Below, one piece after another: positions 25,317-33,134 of a DNA stretch of 58,727 bases. Below the pieces are notes generated by a model, which did not search any database, was not told the DNA's origin, and saw nothing but the letters and a program-made list of their open reading frames with translations. Each line of letters opens with the position of its first letter. Positions within the stretch are counted from its first letter, which is position 1. This DNA is from Chloroflexota bacterium (lineage in GTDB: Bacteria > Chloroflexota > Limnocylindria > QHBO01), in contig QHBO01000035.1 of NCBI GenBank assembly GCA_003243965.1, positions 1-58,727 of the forward strand, written 5' to 3'. The position numbers were made by a program, and so were the translations under genes.

Positions 25317-25340
25317 AAGGCCCCGCCGAAGCGGGGCCTT
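25317..25340. terminator. Bidirectional intrinsic terminator
   Basis: AAGGCCCCGC, loop CGAA, GCGGGGCCTT; 10 perfect pairs. It ends the sugar dehydrogenase transcript on the plus strand and the candidate small RNA on the minus strand. Confidence 0.8.
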
Positions 25341-25389
25341 CATTGCTGCCGGATTCGCTAACCGCAAGGGCATCTTTCACGCACGGTTT

Positions 25390-25417
25390 CCCGCACTACC
25401 CTTACCCTAACCTACCC
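25390..25417 (-). other. G-quadruplex motif within the candidate RNA
   Basis: On the minus strand four GGG tracts are separated by loops of 7, 3 and 6 nt, including a telomere-like GGTTAGGG. The plus strand is correspondingly C-rich. Confidence 0.6.
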
Positions 25418-25462
25418 ATGACCTTGCGATCAGTGGTGAATCGCTGTGCGAACAGCCTCCAA

Positions 25463-25492
25463 ACTATAGCCCAGGGGCTCGCCGGGGGTCAA
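25463..25492 (-). promoter_or_regulatory. Strong sigma70 promoter for the candidate RNA
   Basis: TTGACC (25492-25487), 18 nt, TATAGT (25468-25463) on the minus strand. The predicted start falls on the first G of the first hairpin. It is among the best promoters in the window, yet no protein gene follows. Confidence 0.75.
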
Positions 25493-25548
25493 CGCTCGAG
25501 GACTAAGATTCCTTCACACTTCCGGCCCCGAGCCCGGACGCAGAACGC

Positions 25549-26232
25549 TCAGCCGCTGGGCGCCGGTGATACCGATGGCCCCTTCCCGACCAGGATCGAC
25601 TGGATGATCACCGGGTCGAGGGGCAGACCGATGCGCGGGTCGTTGACGGGCACCCTGGCGATGGCGTCCACGGTGTCGGTTCCCCGGCTCACGATGCCGA
25701 AGATGGTGTAATCCCTGGTCAGCTGGCCGTTCAGGTCCGCGAGGTCGATGAAGAACTGGCTGCCGTTGGTGTTTGGCTGGGCAGCGTTGGCCATCACCAC
25801 GGCATAGCGGTCGTACCGCAGATCGGGAGCCACCGGCTCGATGCTGAACGCGTACCCCGGTCCGCCGCTGCCCAGACCCGCGAAGTCGCCGTGGTTGGTC
25901 TTCGTCTGGGGGTCCCCTGCCTGGGCCACGAAGCCGGCAAGCACGCGATGGAAGCTGATCCCGTCATAAAAGCCGCATTGGGCCAGGGCGACGAAATTTG
26001 CCGCCGCGATCGGCGCACGACCGCCGTAGAGCGTGATGGTGAAGCCTCCCTTGTTGGTGGTGACCACGGCCTGGTCGGACCCCGCCAGCAGGGTGGCCGC
26101 CTGCGCGGGCGTTGGCGCTGAGGTCGGGCAGGGCACGCGCGGAGTCGGTGAAGGGCCGGCGCTGCAGCTGGCCACGGGCAGTGCCACCAGCAGTGCCAAC
26201 CAAGCCGGGGCGTGCGAAGCGCGCGGCCTCAT
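25549..26232 (-). CDS. Peptidyl-prolyl isomerase, cyclophilin type, lipoprotein
   Basis: A 227-aa protein. The signal peptide ends with lipobox LPVASC, so Cys23 is predicted to be lipidated and the enzyme anchored outside the membrane. The cyclophilin domain (about 58-225) includes ITLYGGRAPIAAANFVALAQCGFYDGISFHRVLAGFVAQAGDP with the catalytic Arg in FHRV, and NGSQFFIDL. It assists folding of secreted proteins. Its GTG or ATG region overlaps the stop of the upstream DUF885 gene by 4 nt, so they are co-transcribed. Confidence 0.92.
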   Translation of the reverse strand: MRPRASHAPAWLALLVALPVASCSAGPSPTPRVPCPTSAPTPAQAATLLAGSDQAVVTTNKGGFTITLYGGRAPIAAANFVALAQCGFYDGISFHRVLAGFVAQAGDPQTKTNHGDFAGLGSGGPGYAFSIEPVAPDLRYDRYAVVMANAAQPNTNGSQFFIDLADLNGQLTRDYTIFGIVSRGTDTVDAIARVPVNDPRIGLPLDPVIIQSILVGKGPSVSPAPSG

Positions 26233-27881
26233 CGGTCCCGTGCATCGGGCTGGAGCTTGATCTCGAACAGCCGACGCGCGTGGGAGACGGGCATCGTCCC
26301 ACCGTAGATCAGCGTGTCGTGGAAGAACTTCAGGCTGAAGGCGGGCCCCATCCGCCGCTCGACGTCGTGCTTCAGCCGCTCGATCATGTGGCGGCCGTAC
26401 AGGTAGCTGAGCTGGTAGGTGGGCGTGCTGGTGTAGCGCTTGACCTCGGCGAGGGCCGCCGGTCGCTCAAACCCGGTTTCGGCGACCAGCCGGTCGACCG
26501 CCTCCTCGAACCCGATCTGTCCGCGGTGAAGCTGCACGTCGAGGATGATCCGGGTCGCCCGCCAGATCACATCGGTGAGCTGCGCATAGCGATGCCGGGG
26601 TGTGTTGTCGAAGCCGTGCTTCTTCATCATCCGCTCGGTGTAGAAGGCCCACCCTTCGGCGAACTCCGGCGCGGTGGAGAGCAGCCGCACGAGGCTCGGA
26701 TTGCTTGATGCGGCGGCCAACTGGAGGTGGTGGCCGGGGTATGCCTCGTGGACGCTGGTGTTGCTGATGCTCGAGTAGTTGTGCTCGCGCATCATCTCCG
26801 GCGTAGCAGGCGGCGTCACGATGTAGGTCCCGACCGGCACCGCGTCGAACTTCGCGGGCTCGTAGTAGGCCGCGAACGGGATCATGTGGCGCAGGAAGCT
26901 GGGCGTTTCGGTGACGATCAGCGTGTCCTGGTCGGGCATCGTGGCCAGGTTATGATCGACCACGAACCGGCGCGCCCGGTCCATCGCTGACCGATATTCC
27001 TCGAGTGCCTCGGGAAACGTCGCCGGGTGGTCGTCCTTGACCGCATCGCCCACCTCGGCCGGGGAGAGCGTGGGATCGATCTCGGCGCAGATGGCGTCTC
27101 GCTCCGCGTGTGACTCGGCGAGCATCTCTTCGCCAATGGCCAGAATCTCATCCCCGCTGGCCTCAAGCTCCCGGAGCCGAACCAGCTCCTCGAAGCGTTC
27201 GGGTCCGGCGTGCCACTCGCCCTCCGCGTGCGGGATCACGTCGTCGCGCAGCCAGCGGTCGTGCGTATCGAGCGCGTCCCGTACTCCGTTCGCGGCGCGG
27301 GCGAGGCGCTCGACCAGAGTCGCCGGCGCGCGTTCGGAACGGGCCGCCGCGAGGATGGTGTCGAGAAAGGCCGGGAGGGCGGCGTCTCCCTCGAGTTCGA
27401 ACTCGGCCCACAGGCGCACCGGGTCGGTGACGCGGCGGCGCGCATCGGCGAACATGGCAGGCGCCGCCTCCATGCGGGAGGCGATGCTTTCCAGCCGCTC
27501 GGGAAGCGGGGCGAAGTCCCGCGCGAACAGCAGGAAGAGCGCCTCGCCCAGCGTCTCGGCCGCGTCGGAGCGCGCCGCCCAGGCCTTCCGCTCGGTCAGC
27601 TGGAAGAGGCGCAGCCGGGACTCGTGGAGGACGAGATCACGGTCGAGCGAGCGCTCGGCGCTGAGGTCGCCGGCCGGTAGCCGCTCCATCTCAACGATCG
27701 CGTCGCGGAGAAGCTGGACCTCTTCCTCGACGGCGTCGCGCGACGCGGAGGAGAGCAGGTGATCGTAGTCGTGGATTCCGAGGAACGTGGCGAGCTCAGG
27801 CTGCAACCGCAGCCGCTGACGGAACCAGCGTTCGACGATGCGGTCGAAACGCGCGTCGAGGTCAGAGGGGGAGACGGTCAT
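26229..27881 (-). CDS. DUF885-family putative metallopeptidase
   Basis: A 550-aa protein of the DUF885 (M3-like) family. The zinc site HEAYPGHH lies near residue 395, followed by the conserved EGWAFYTERMM about 35 residues on; both are required by gluzincin-type peptidases. Most of the remainder is helical. There is no signal peptide, so it is cytoplasmic. The ATG at 27881 has a GAGGAG ribosome site; the open frame continues to 27968 without support. Substrate unknown, probably oligopeptides. Confidence 0.9.
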   Translation of the reverse strand: MTVSPSDLDARFDRIVERWFRQRLRLQPELATFLGIHDYDHLLSSASRDAVEEEVQLLRDAIVEMERLPAGDLSAERSLDRDLVLHESRLRLFQLTERKAWAARSDAAETLGEALFLLFARDFAPLPERLESIASRMEAAPAMFADARRRVTDPVRLWAEFELEGDAALPAFLDTILAAARSERAPATLVERLARAANGVRDALDTHDRWLRDDVIPHAEGEWHAGPERFEELVRLRELEASGDEILAIGEEMLAESHAERDAICAEIDPTLSPAEVGDAVKDDHPATFPEALEEYRSAMDRARRFVVDHNLATMPDQDTLIVTETPSFLRHMIPFAAYYEPAKFDAVPVGTYIVTPPATPEMMREHNYSSISNTSVHEAYPGHHLQLAAASSNPSLVRLLSTAPEFAEGWAFYTERMMKKHGFDNTPRHRYAQLTDVIWRATRIILDVQLHRGQIGFEEAVDRLVAETGFERPAALAEVKRYTSTPTYQLSYLYGRHMIERLKHDVERRMGPAFSLKFFHDTLIYGGTMPVSHARRLFEIKLQPDARDR

Positions 27882-27979
27882 GGAGCTCCTCAAGGCTGCA
27901 CGCCGCGGATCTGGGTGCAGCGGGGATGTCGGGCGCAATGGATATCGGGCGCAGGTGAAGCCTAGCATTCAGCGCTTCC

Positions 27980-28057
27980 GCGTTCCGTGGCGGCGGTCCG
28001 TGGTGGCGGTCCGTGGTGGCGGTCCGTGGCGGCGTTCCGTGCGCGCGGTCCGTGCGG
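27980..28057. repeat. Six tandem copies of a 13-bp unit
   Basis: The unit GCGGTCCGTGGTG (variants with GCGTTCCGT or ending GGCG, GCGC, GCGG) occurs six times head to tail, two copies being identical. It fills much of the 248-nt divergent gap between the DUF885 gene and the 4-TM gene. The rest of that gap contains a TACAAT box (28085-28090) for the plus-strand gene. Confidence 0.75.
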
Positions 28058-28129
28058 TCGGTGGTGAGGCGGCATCGGCTCGCCTACAATCGGTCACCGT
28101 CCCAGCCACCGAGGTAGCTGCTCGAGCAC

Positions 28130-28672
28130 GTGGTCACCAAGAAGGTCAGCAAGCCGGTCCCCGCGCGACGCGACGACGCGCGCGGGCGGCTCGGGGCGCC
28201 CACCGCACGCGCCGGCCGGACCCCCTACCGCGTCACGCATGCGCTCGCCCCAGACCACCTCGGGGAGATCGCCAGCGTCGCGCTGCTGGCCGTGGCGATC
28301 CTGGCCGTGGCGCTGTTCATCGTCGGCATCTCGATGCTCGTTGGCGGCCTGACCATCGGATCCAAGTACGCGGCCAACGGAGGTCCGCCGCCCGGCGTCT
28401 CGGGTCTCGGAACGGTCCCGCTCCTCGGTGGCGCGGGAATCACGCTACTGTCCGTCGTGCTGCTCGTGGCGGCTGGGGCGGTGCTGGCGGAGCTCCGCGG
28501 CGCGCGGGCCGTCCTGGCCGCGCTGACCGGGGTGAGCGCGGCGCTGTGCGCCATCGGGGTGGCGGTCGTCATGCGGGCTGCCGGCGGTGCTCCGATCCTG
28601 GCTGCCGGCCTGGCGGTGGCGGCCCTGGTGTTCGGGGTCTGCACCCTGGTCTTCGTCCGCCGACGTCGCTGA
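28130..28672 (+). CDS. 4-TM membrane protein of unknown function (first of a pair)
   Basis: A 180-aa protein with a basic hydrophilic N-terminus of about 40 residues (MVTKKVSKPVPARRDDARGR) and four hydrophobic segments (about 49-70, 101-120, 124-145 and 149-170). It starts at GTG 28130, about 39 nt after a TACAAT box. The segment order and Ala/Val/Gly-rich composition resemble the next gene, suggesting a duplicated pair. No catalytic motif seen. Confidence 0.72.
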   Translation: MVTKKVSKPVPARRDDARGRLGAPTARAGRTPYRVTHALAPDHLGEIASVALLAVAILAVALFIVGISMLVGGLTIGSKYAANGGPPPGVSGLGTVPLLGGAGITLLSVVLLVAAGAVLAELRGARAVLAALTGVSAALCAIGVAVVMRAAGGAPILAAGLAVAALVFGVCTLVFVRRRR

Positions 28673-28686
28673 GTCGAACGCGCTCC

Positions 28687-29163
28687 GTGCGCGATCGCGA
28701 TGGTTATCGGATCCCGACGGGCTTCCTGGCTGGCGTTGGCGGACTGCTGTCGTTGGCGGGCCTCGGCGGAATCGGAGCGGCGCTCCTGGCTCCCGGGCAG
28801 CTGAAGGCGGCCGTTCCCGGCGTCGTGCTCGATGCGTCTGCCGTGGGCGGGGCGACGTCGGCACTGGGGGGCGCGCTGCTGGTGCTCGGCGTGGCGCAGC
28901 TGGTGACCGCTGCCGCGCTCCGGCGAGAGGTGCGTTGGGCTCCGGCCGCCGGAGTGATGCTCGGCTCGGCGGTCGGGATTCTGCTCCTCGCCAGCGCGAC
29001 GGCATGCGTGGTGATGATCGCCGCCGGAGCCGAAAGCGCTCCGCTGCTGGCGGTCGCCGGTCTGGCCCTTGGGGCCCTGGCGTTGGCGTACGCGGGCGCC
29101 ACTGCGCAGCTCGTCGTCGCCGCCAGGCGCCGGCTCGACAACATCCCCGGCCGGGGGCGCTGA
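28687..29163 (+). CDS. 4-TM membrane protein of unknown function (second of a pair)
   Basis: A 158-aa protein starting at GTG 28687, 14 nt after the preceding stop. Four hydrophobic segments (about 11-33, 49-69, 85-106 and 113-133) and a short basic C-terminus (ARRRLDNIPGRGR). The last two helices align by eye with those of the preceding gene. The two may form a heteromeric membrane complex. Function not recognised. Confidence 0.68.
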   Translation: MRDRDGYRIPTGFLAGVGGLLSLAGLGGIGAALLAPGQLKAAVPGVVLDASAVGGATSALGGALLVLGVAQLVTAAALRREVRWAPAAGVMLGSAVGILLLASATACVVMIAAGAESAPLLAVAGLALGALALAYAGATAQLVVAARRRLDNIPGRGR

Positions 29164-29221
29164 ACGTCGCTTGTTTGTCGAAGTTTGACCCCGAGCCCGT
29201 GAGCTCTGAACGGGGGTTCCT

Positions 29222-29230
29222 TGCTATACT
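29222..29230 (+). promoter_or_regulatory. Extended -10 promoter of tRNA-Asp
   Basis: TGCTATACT is a TGn extended -10 element about 20 nt before the tRNA, so no conserved -35 box is needed. Confidence 0.6.
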
Positions 29231-29249
29231 CCGCCCCCGTCGCCGCCGC

Positions 29250-29326
29250 GGGCCCGTGGTGTAGCGGCCCAACATGCCAGCCTGTCACGCTGGAGATCGC
29301 CGGTTCGAATCCGGTCGGGCCCGCCA
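29250..29326 (+). tRNA. tRNA-Asp (anticodon GTC)
   Basis: A complete cloverleaf: acceptor GGGCCCG/CGGGCCC, anticodon loop CTGTCAC within the stem CCAGC/GCTGG, T-arm GCCGG-TTCGAAT-CCGGT, discriminator G (the aspartate identity base) and an encoded CCA end. The following 110 nt up to the LOG stop hold nothing I can assign. Confidence 0.95.
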
Positions 29327-29439
29327 TAGCACACTCCGACCTCCTCTGGCACCCTCCACACAGACACCCAAGCCCATTCGCGGCCCGGCAGCATCGGTCG
29401 CCCAGGCCCTCGAAGCTACCCAGCCCGGTCGCGCGGTGG

Positions 29440-30246
29440 TCAGGAACTCCTCCCCTCCGCCTTTGCCATCGCAGCTGCCGTCGCGTCCCGGCTGGCCAGG
29501 GCCTCGAGGCGCGCCTCGTGGCGGCGGAGGATGGCGGCGGCCGCCTCGTCGATGTCATCGGTCACGGTCAGCAGGTCCAGATCCTCCGGACTGATCTTGC
29601 CCTCCTCGAGTGGCCGGGTCCGGATCCACTTCAGCAGCCCGCCCCAGTAGTCGGTGCCGAAGAGCACGACCGGGAAGTGCTCCACCTTCCCGGTCTGGAT
29701 CAGGGTCAACGACTCGAACAGCTCGTCGAGCGTTCCGAAGCCGCCGGGGAAGATGCAGAACGCCTCTGCGTACTTTACGAACATCGTCTTGCGGACGAAG
29801 AAGTAGCGGAACTCCATCCCCAGGTCGACGTACTCGTTCAGCCCCTGCTCGAACGGCAGCTCGATGTTGCACCCGATCGACAGCCCGCCCGCCTCCCGCG
29901 CCCCCCGATTGGCGGCCTCCATGATGCCCGGTCCGCCGCCGGTGATGATCGCGAAGCCCTCCTTCACCAGGCGGCGAGCCAGCTTGCGAGCCGTGGCATA
30001 CGTCGGGTCGGAGCGGCGTACACGCGCCGAGCCGAAGACGCTCACCGCCGGACCGATGCCGGCCAGCGCGTCGAAGCCCTCCACGAACTCGCCCAGGATC
30101 CGAAGCGTTCGCCAGGTATCGGTCTTCTGGAACTCGTGCCGCTCGCCGCTCTCCTCGAGGAGGCGCTGATCCTCGGTCGGCCGCTTGGCTCCGTGGCGCA
30201 TCACGACCGCGCCGCTACGCTGGGCGGGATCCCTCTCGGCTGGCAT
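29440..30246 (-). CDS. LOG-family nucleotide-processing protein
   Basis: A 268-aa Rossmann-like protein with both LOG signatures: GGGPGIMEAANRGA (near 105-118) and PGGFGTLDELFE (near 175-186). These make the phosphoribohydrolase site that releases cytokinin-type bases or purines from nucleoside monophosphates; bacterial homologues are often mis-named lysine decarboxylases. The ATG at 30246 has a GAGG ribosome site 9 nt upstream; a longer frame to 30423 is unsupported. The physiological substrate in this organism is unknown. Confidence 0.88.
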   Translation of the reverse strand: MPAERDPAQRSGAVVMRHGAKRPTEDQRLLEESGERHEFQKTDTWRTLRILGEFVEGFDALAGIGPAVSVFGSARVRRSDPTYATARKLARRLVKEGFAIITGGGPGIMEAANRGAREAGGLSIGCNIELPFEQGLNEYVDLGMEFRYFFVRKTMFVKYAEAFCIFPGGFGTLDELFESLTLIQTGKVEHFPVVLFGTDYWGGLLKWIRTRPLEEGKISPEDLDLLTVTDDIDEAAAAILRRHEARLEALASRDATAAAMAKAEGRSS

Positions 30247-30437
30247 CGCATACCTCGTAGGCAGATGGACCGATCGTCCGCGACGCAACCGGCGTGCCGA
30301 TCTGGGCGCCGATCCCGCCCCCACTCGACAGCGCCGGCGGCCGATGGTAGGGTGGCCGCTCTTCTCCGCGACCCGGCATACCGGGGCTGACCTGAGCGCG
30401 CGGGACGAAGTTTGACCACGCACTCGCGAGGATTCTA

Positions 30438-31118
30438 TTGCCAGACCTCCTGCGGCGCGTCGCCGTGCTGACCGTGATCAGTGGAGTCGGGATCGGGCTG
30501 CTGACGCCGCTCGCCGCCCGCTCGGCGACGCCGATTCCCGCCGAGACGCAGCGCCTTCTGAACGCCGCCGCGAGCCGCCCGCTCAGTGACGCGCCGCGTA
30601 CCACCATCGCCGGCCGGGAGCGCTCCAGCACCGTCAGCCTGGCCGGCGCGGCCCGCTCGATCCAGGTCGAGATGCTCCTGCCATCGACGCCTCGCTCCAC
30701 CCCCGGGACGGTTGCGATGACCGCCCGCTTCGAGCCGGTTGCAACGCCGATACCGCTGCCGGCTCCCGCAGCCCCGCCGAGGTCCGCCGCGCCGGCTGCG
30801 GCTCCCCCGGTTGCCCCGCCGGTCGCCGGAAACACGATTGCCGGAACCGCGAGCTGGTATTGCTGCACCGTCGGCTACGCGGGACAGGCTGTGGTCGCCC
30901 TCCCCGGCGCATTGGGCGGCCACTACAAGCCGCCGCCGGCGAGCCGCTATGTGACGATCTGCGCCGATCGGTGCGCGCGGATTGCCGTCGTCGACTACTG
31001 CGCCTGCTACTGGGGCACCGCGAACCAGAAGGTGGCCGACCTGTCGCCCGAGGCTTGGGCCGCGATCACCGGGCGGAGCCGCTCGATGGGCGTGGTGCGG
31101 GTCACGATCCAGCTCTGA
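30438..31118 (+). CDS. Secreted RlpA/expansin-like double-psi beta-barrel protein
   Basis: A 226-aa protein starting at TTG 30438 with a signal peptide (VAVLTVISGVGIGLLTPLAARSATP, cleavage near 30), a Pro/Ala-rich linker (about 95-130) and a C-terminal double-psi barrel: GTASWYCCTVGYAGQ, then CADRCARIAVVDYCACYWG and ADLSPEAWAAITG. The Asp of ADLSP matches the RlpA catalytic region. Six cysteines in the barrel imply disulfides outside the cell. RlpA-like barrels cleave or bind peptidoglycan; the exact activity is not shown. Confidence 0.8.
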   Translation: MPDLLRRVAVLTVISGVGIGLLTPLAARSATPIPAETQRLLNAAASRPLSDAPRTTIAGRERSSTVSLAGAARSIQVEMLLPSTPRSTPGTVAMTARFEPVATPIPLPAPAAPPRSAAPAAAPPVAPPVAGNTIAGTASWYCCTVGYAGQAVVALPGALGGHYKPPPASRYVTICADRCARIAVVDYCACYWGTANQKVADLSPEAWAAITGRSRSMGVVRVTIQL

Positions 31119-31260
31119 GCTAGCGGCTGACGGCGAGCGCCACGATCCCGACCAGCAACGCGACGCCGACCAGGACCACGATCAGGCGCGCGGCCGTCGA
31201 TGACCTTCGAGACGGGTATGGCTGGTATGCCCGGCCCGTCCGGCGGCGTGAGCGGCTCAC
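31066..31260 (-). CDS. Possible 64-aa single-pass membrane miniprotein
   Basis: From GTG 31260 the frame gives a basic leader (MSRSRRRTGRAYQPYP) and one hydrophobic helix (LIVVLVGVALLVGIV), then a tail antisense to the end of the beta-barrel gene. The arrangement resembles the miniprotein at 10921-11076. The tail overlap makes it doubtful; a lost frame could have ended the protein right after the helix. Confidence 0.28.
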
Positions 31261-31267
31261 CGGCCGG

Positions 31268-31723
31268 TCACCAGGTGCGACGGAACAGGAACGGGGTGGT
31301 GAGCGCCTCTCGATTGCTCACCGAGCGCAGCTGCTTGCGCGTGCGCTTCAGAAGCTTGCCGTGGTACGTGCCGTCGCCGTATGGCTCGTGGAGTCGCGCA
31401 ACGTCCCAATCGCGCGTGCCGCTCACGGCCGTTGCGGGCAGCCATCGGTCGAGGATCGCCTTTGCCTCGTCGATGGCCACGAAGCGCCGCGTGCGCGTGC
31501 CGTTGTCCAGCAGCGTCAGCAGGTCCGCGAAGCTGGCATCGATGTCCTCCACCAGCGTGGAGAGGCGCTCCATGGTGCCGGGGATCCGCTCGGGGCGGAA
31601 GAGGCCGGTGAGCAGCGCCTTGCGCTCATCGGTATGCACATCGGCGAGGACCTCGGGGAGGCGGGGGATGCCGGCGGCCGCTTCGGCCGGGGGCACCTCA
31701 TAGTCGTACAGCCTGACCATCAT
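31268..31723 (-). CDS. Conserved hypothetical protein, 151 aa
   Basis: I do not recognise this protein. It has no signal peptide or membrane segment. Charged motifs include TDERKALLTGLFRPERIPGTM, LLTLLDNGTRTRRFVAIDEAK and HEPYGDGTYHGKLLKRTRKQLRS. The basic C-terminus suggests nucleic-acid or ribosome contact, but this is only a guess. The ATG at 31723 (first of two adjacent) lies 9 nt after TACGCT, so the message may be leaderless. It is divergent from fabI. Confidence 0.65.
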   Translation of the reverse strand: MMVRLYDYEVPPAEAAAGIPRLPEVLADVHTDERKALLTGLFRPERIPGTMERLSTLVEDIDASFADLLTLLDNGTRTRRFVAIDEAKAILDRWLPATAVSGTRDWDVARLHEPYGDGTYHGKLLKRTRKQLRSVSNREALTTPFLFRRTW

Positions 31724-31732
31724 GACTCTGAG

Positions 31733-31738
31733 AGCGTA
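31733..31738 (-). promoter_or_regulatory. -10 box of the 151-aa gene
   Basis: TACGCT on the minus strand ends 9 nt before the ATG at 31723. Confidence 0.45.
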
Positions 31739-31859
31739 GCCCAGGAGCTTGGTCGCGTTCGTGGGGCACGTGCGGCCCGTACAATCGGGGGCCTTGGGCC
31801 ATGCGGGTACCGTCGCGCGCGGTCCCTCCCGATCGGTCCTACCAAAGCAGGAGGTCCAG

Positions 31860-32654
31860 ATGGGGATGCTGCTCGAGGGCAAGCGGCTGGTCGTCACCGG
31901 TGTCCTGACCGACGACAGCATCGCGTACTCCGTGGCCAGGGTCGCGCAGGAAGCGGGCGCGGAGCTGGTGCTGACCAGCTTCGGGCGCGCGATGAGCCTC
32001 ACCCAGCGTGTGGCCCGCAAGCTGCCGACTCCGCCGGACGTGCTGGAGCTCGACGTCAACGACAGCGCGCACCTCGAGGCGCTCAACGCGGAGGTGATGC
32101 GCCGATGGGGACGCCTGGACGGGCTGGTGCACGCCATCGGCTTCGCGCCGGCCGACGCCCTGGGCGGGAACTTCCTGAACACGCCCTGGGAGAGTGTGGC
32201 GACGGCCTTCCAGACATCGGCCTATTCGCTCAAGGCTCTGTCGGTGGGCCTCCTGGAGCCGATGAAGGCGGCCGGCGCCGCGAGCGTGGTGAGCCTCGAC
32301 TTCGACGGGCGCTACGCGTGGCCGATCTACGACTGGATGGGGGTCGCGAAGGCAGGTCTAGAGTCGATCACCCGCTACCTGGCTCGCGACCTGGGTGCGC
32401 ACCGGATCCGGGTCAACACGGTCTCGGCCGGACCGATCCGGACCATGGCCGGCAGGAGCATACCCGGGTTCGATCAGATCGCCGACCGGTGGCTGAGCCG
32501 CGCTCCGCTCGGCTGGTCGATGACCGATGCCACGCCGGTGGCGCAGATGGTCTGCCTCCTCCTCAGCGACTGGGCACCGATGACCACCGGTGAGCTGATC
32601 CATGTCGATGGCGGGTATCACGCGATGGGGACCGACATCCGGCCACACGGCTAG
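31860..32654 (+). CDS. fabI: Enoyl-acyl-carrier-protein reductase (FabI/InhA-like)
   Basis: A 264-aa short-chain dehydrogenase-fold enzyme that performs the last reduction in each round of type II fatty-acid synthesis. The N-terminus MGMLLEGKRLVVTGVLTDDSIAY is the atypical FabI nucleotide site (G-x5-S-I-A). The catalytic YDWMGVAKAGLES resembles mycobacterial InhA (Y-x6-K). The C-terminus GELIHVDGGYHAMG is standard. A GGAGG ribosome site precedes ATG 31860 and TACAAT (31780-31785) is the likely -10. InhA similarity suggests a long-chain substrate range. Confidence 0.94.
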   Translation: MGMLLEGKRLVVTGVLTDDSIAYSVARVAQEAGAELVLTSFGRAMSLTQRVARKLPTPPDVLELDVNDSAHLEALNAEVMRRWGRLDGLVHAIGFAPADALGGNFLNTPWESVATAFQTSAYSLKALSVGLLEPMKAAGAASVVSLDFDGRYAWPIYDWMGVAKAGLESITRYLARDLGAHRIRVNTVSAGPIRTMAGRSIPGFDQIADRWLSRAPLGWSMTDATPVAQMVCLLLSDWAPMTTGELIHVDGGYHAMGTDIRPHG

Positions 32655-32660
32655 GTGCAG

Positions 32661-32706
32661 CACGGTCGAGGCACACGGTCGAGGCGCGGTGAGGCACGGT
32701 CGAGGC
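32661..32706. repeat. Three copies of CACGGTCGAGGC
   Basis: The perfect 12-mer occurs at 32661, 32674 and 32695, alternating with GCGGTGAGGC/GCGGTCAGGC. It occupies the short gap between the convergent fabI and DUF6941 genes. Confidence 0.7.
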
Positions 32707-32710
32707 GCGG

Positions 32711-33127
32711 TCAGGCGTTCCCGGCCGGTCCGCTGGGCCACAGCAGGGCGACGGTGAATGGCGCGCTGCCGAGCAGCTGGTCGCCCCGGCGCAGCTCGAC
32801 CCGATGCCGCCCGAGCTGCTGCAGCTCCAAGCCGTTCAGGTCGGCCACCAGGTTGGCCGTCGTCGTCCCCTCGGGGACCTCCATTCGCAGGCGCGGAGCG
32901 TCCTGGAGCAGCGGCGCTCCGCTCGGCGAGACGACCTGCAGGTCCAGCTCGTGGATTCCCGGCTCGGTCTCGAGGACGGCGACGACGAACAGACGCCCGT
33001 GGATCGCGGGGAGCCGCGCGACGTTGATCTGGCTGAACAGGCCGATGGCACTGATCTTTCCGTCCTGCGCGGTCAGGGCGTAGTCGCAGATCAGCAGCGT
33101 GTGGAGGTCAAGGCGGGGCTCAGGCAC
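32711..33127 (-). CDS. DUF6941-like protein
   Basis: A 138-aa protein: LDLHTLLICDYALTAQDGKISAIGLFSQINVARLPAIHGRLFVVAVLE is a family-like start (cytoplasmic beta-sandwich without signal peptide), ending in a short hydrophobic strand. Function is not established for this family. The start is GTG 33127, 7 nt after a TATACT box, i.e. probably leaderless; an ATG two bases upstream is out of frame. Confidence 0.72.
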   Translation of the reverse strand: MPEPRLDLHTLLICDYALTAQDGKISAIGLFSQINVARLPAIHGRLFVVAVLETEPGIHELDLQVVSPSGAPLLQDAPRLRMEVPEGTTTANLVADLNGLELQQLGRHRVELRRGDQLLGSAPFTVALLWPSGPAGNA

Positions 33128-33134
33128 GCATCGG

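Larger units (their letters stand above)
25317..25456 (-). ncRNA. Candidate structured small RNA, about 140 nt, unassigned family
   Basis: A strong minus-strand promoter (25463-25492) fires into DNA with no open gene and ends at the hairpin 25317-25340. Reading the RNA from about 25456 gives three small hairpins: GCTGU/ACAGC at 25456-25443; UGAUC-GCAA-GGUCA, a GNRA loop, at 25432-25419; and GUGCGG-GAAA-CCGUGC at 25396-25381. Between the last two lie G-tracts (25417-25390), and GAUUC (about 25438-25442) can pair with GAAUC (25352-25356). The base composition is less GC-rich than the neighbours. It does not match tmRNA, SRP RNA or RNase P signatures I know. Folding was done by eye. Confidence 0.55.

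Noticed and set aside
25317-25456. Assigning the candidate RNA to tmRNA, SRP RNA, RNase P or 6S RNA
   Set aside because: It lacks the tag frame and CCA end of tmRNA, the SRP GGAAG core, the RNase P GAGGAAAGTCC element, and the long double-stranded bubble of 6S; the G-tracts do not fit.
27980-32706. CRISPR arrays at the tandem repeats
   Set aside because: Repeats are 12-13 bp head to tail without unique spacers of about 30 bp and there are no cas genes.
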